From positions 1 to 35,693 of the forward strand of contig CAJWVZ010000025.1 in NCBI GenBank assembly GCA_913048385.1: 35,693 bases of DNA, given 5' to 3'. Positions 35,293 to 35,693 of this stretch are shown here, one piece after another. The translations under genes and the position numbers were made by a program. This DNA is from an uncultured Gammaproteobacteria bacterium (GTDB lineage Bacteria > Pseudomonadota > Gammaproteobacteria > Pseudomonadales > Pseudohongiellaceae). The stretch's first letter is position 1. Every line of letters begins with the position of its first letter. The notes below the pieces were generated by a model. It was not told the DNA's origin, ran no database searches, and worked only from the letters and a program-made list of their open reading frames with translations.

Positions 35293-35693
35293 TCACATTT
35301 TTACTTTAATCGCATCTGCTACAGCGAGTGCCTTTTTTGTCGCCTCGTCTGTATCCTCGGCACGCGCAAGTGCAACACCCATGCGACGCTTTCCTTTCAC
35401 TTCGGGCTTGCCGAACAAACGAACCGACGTATCTACGATTGCAGTTGCCGCCCTTAGGTTTTCGAACCTTACACTTTCTGATTCACCTTCCACTAATATA
35501 ACCGCCGATGCGGAGGGACCAAAGAACCGAATAGCCGGTATGCTTAAGCCCAAAATTGCCCGAGCATGTAGCGCGAACTCCGACAGATCCTGTGAGATAA
35601 GCGTGACCATTCCGGTGTCATGTGGACGGGGTGAAACTTCGCTAAATATGACCTCTTCTCCCTTTACGAATAATTCAACGCCAAACAACCCGC
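35293..35693 (-). CDS. purT: Formate-dependent phosphoribosylglycinamide formyltransferase, C-terminal part
   Basis: PurT is an ATP-grasp enzyme that forms formyl-GAR from GAR, formate and ATP in purine synthesis, independently of folate. Only the last 133 codons are in the window, and the frame runs off its right edge. The visible blocks are [20 protein letters not shown] followed by [20 protein letters not shown], the [20 protein letters not shown] followed by [11 protein letters not shown] segment and the C-terminal [15 protein letters not shown]. These match the PurT C-terminal ATP-grasp and rudder domain. The 96-nt gap to the secreted-protein gene has no evident terminator. Confidence 0.95.
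   Translation of the reverse strand, partial: GLFGVELFVKGEEVIFSEVSPRPHDTGMVTLISQDLSEFALHARAILGLSIPAIRFFGPSASAVILVEGESESVRFENLRAATAIVDTSVRLFGKPEVKGKRRMGVALARAEDTDEATKKALAVADAIKVKM

Overview
The window looks like a chromosomal segment of a marine-type gammaproteobacterium with a moderately low GC content (roughly low-to-mid 40s percent, estimated by eye). The evidence is a long run of housekeeping genes in an order typical of Gammaproteobacteria: cmoA-cmoB, rpmB/rpmG, coaBC, argB, slmA, pyrE, rph, yicC, gmk, rpoZ, spoT, ridA, recG, ubiA and uvrD. SlmA, HexR, CmoAB and the spoT-ridA-recG order point to this class. The large TonB-dependent receptor, TRAP transporter, glutaryl-CoA dehydrogenase and malonyl-CoA decarboxylase suit an oligotrophic marine heterotroph. 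I cannot name the species. No tRNA, rRNA, insertion sequence, prophage or CRISPR array was seen.

Layout. 1-3.4 kb: end of trmB, a YgjP-like metalloprotein, the cmoAB wobble-uridine pathway and ribosomal proteins L33 and L28. 3.8-9.1 kb: coenzyme A, arginine and pyrimidine synthesis (coaBC, argB, pyrE), the division regulator slmA, and the RNA-processing genes rph and yicC. 9.1-11.3 kb: an accessory pair placed between yicC and gmk. One gene is PrdB/GrdB-like and is interrupted by an in-frame UGA in a UxxC context. The other is a convergent malonyl-CoA decarboxylase. 11.5-22.1 kb: gmk-rpoZ-spoT-ridA-recG-ubiA, gcdH and uvrD. 22.1-25.7 kb: a TRAP transporter whose binding-protein gene faces its two permease genes, with a small unknown membrane protein upstream of the permeases. 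25.7-30 kb: a DUF4265-like protein, yaaA, a DUF938 methyltransferase, a FemAB-like protein and hexR. 30-35.7 kb: a 418-nt leader and a TonB-dependent receptor ending at a strong terminator, then a DUF6580-like membrane protein, a MAPEG protein, a secreted protein and the 3' part of purT.

The most notable object is the gene at 9102-10025. Read with the UGA at 9591-9593 as selenocysteine, it gives one 307-residue protein with a U-P-V-C-H-Q-T motif. A 29-nt imperfect hairpin, placed as expected for a bacterial SECIS element, starts 5 nt after the UGA. Read conventionally, it would be a gene broken in two. Several genes start with TTG or GTG (gmk, spoT, hexR, dctM, recG and others), and L33 is encoded by a very short frame on the minus strand.
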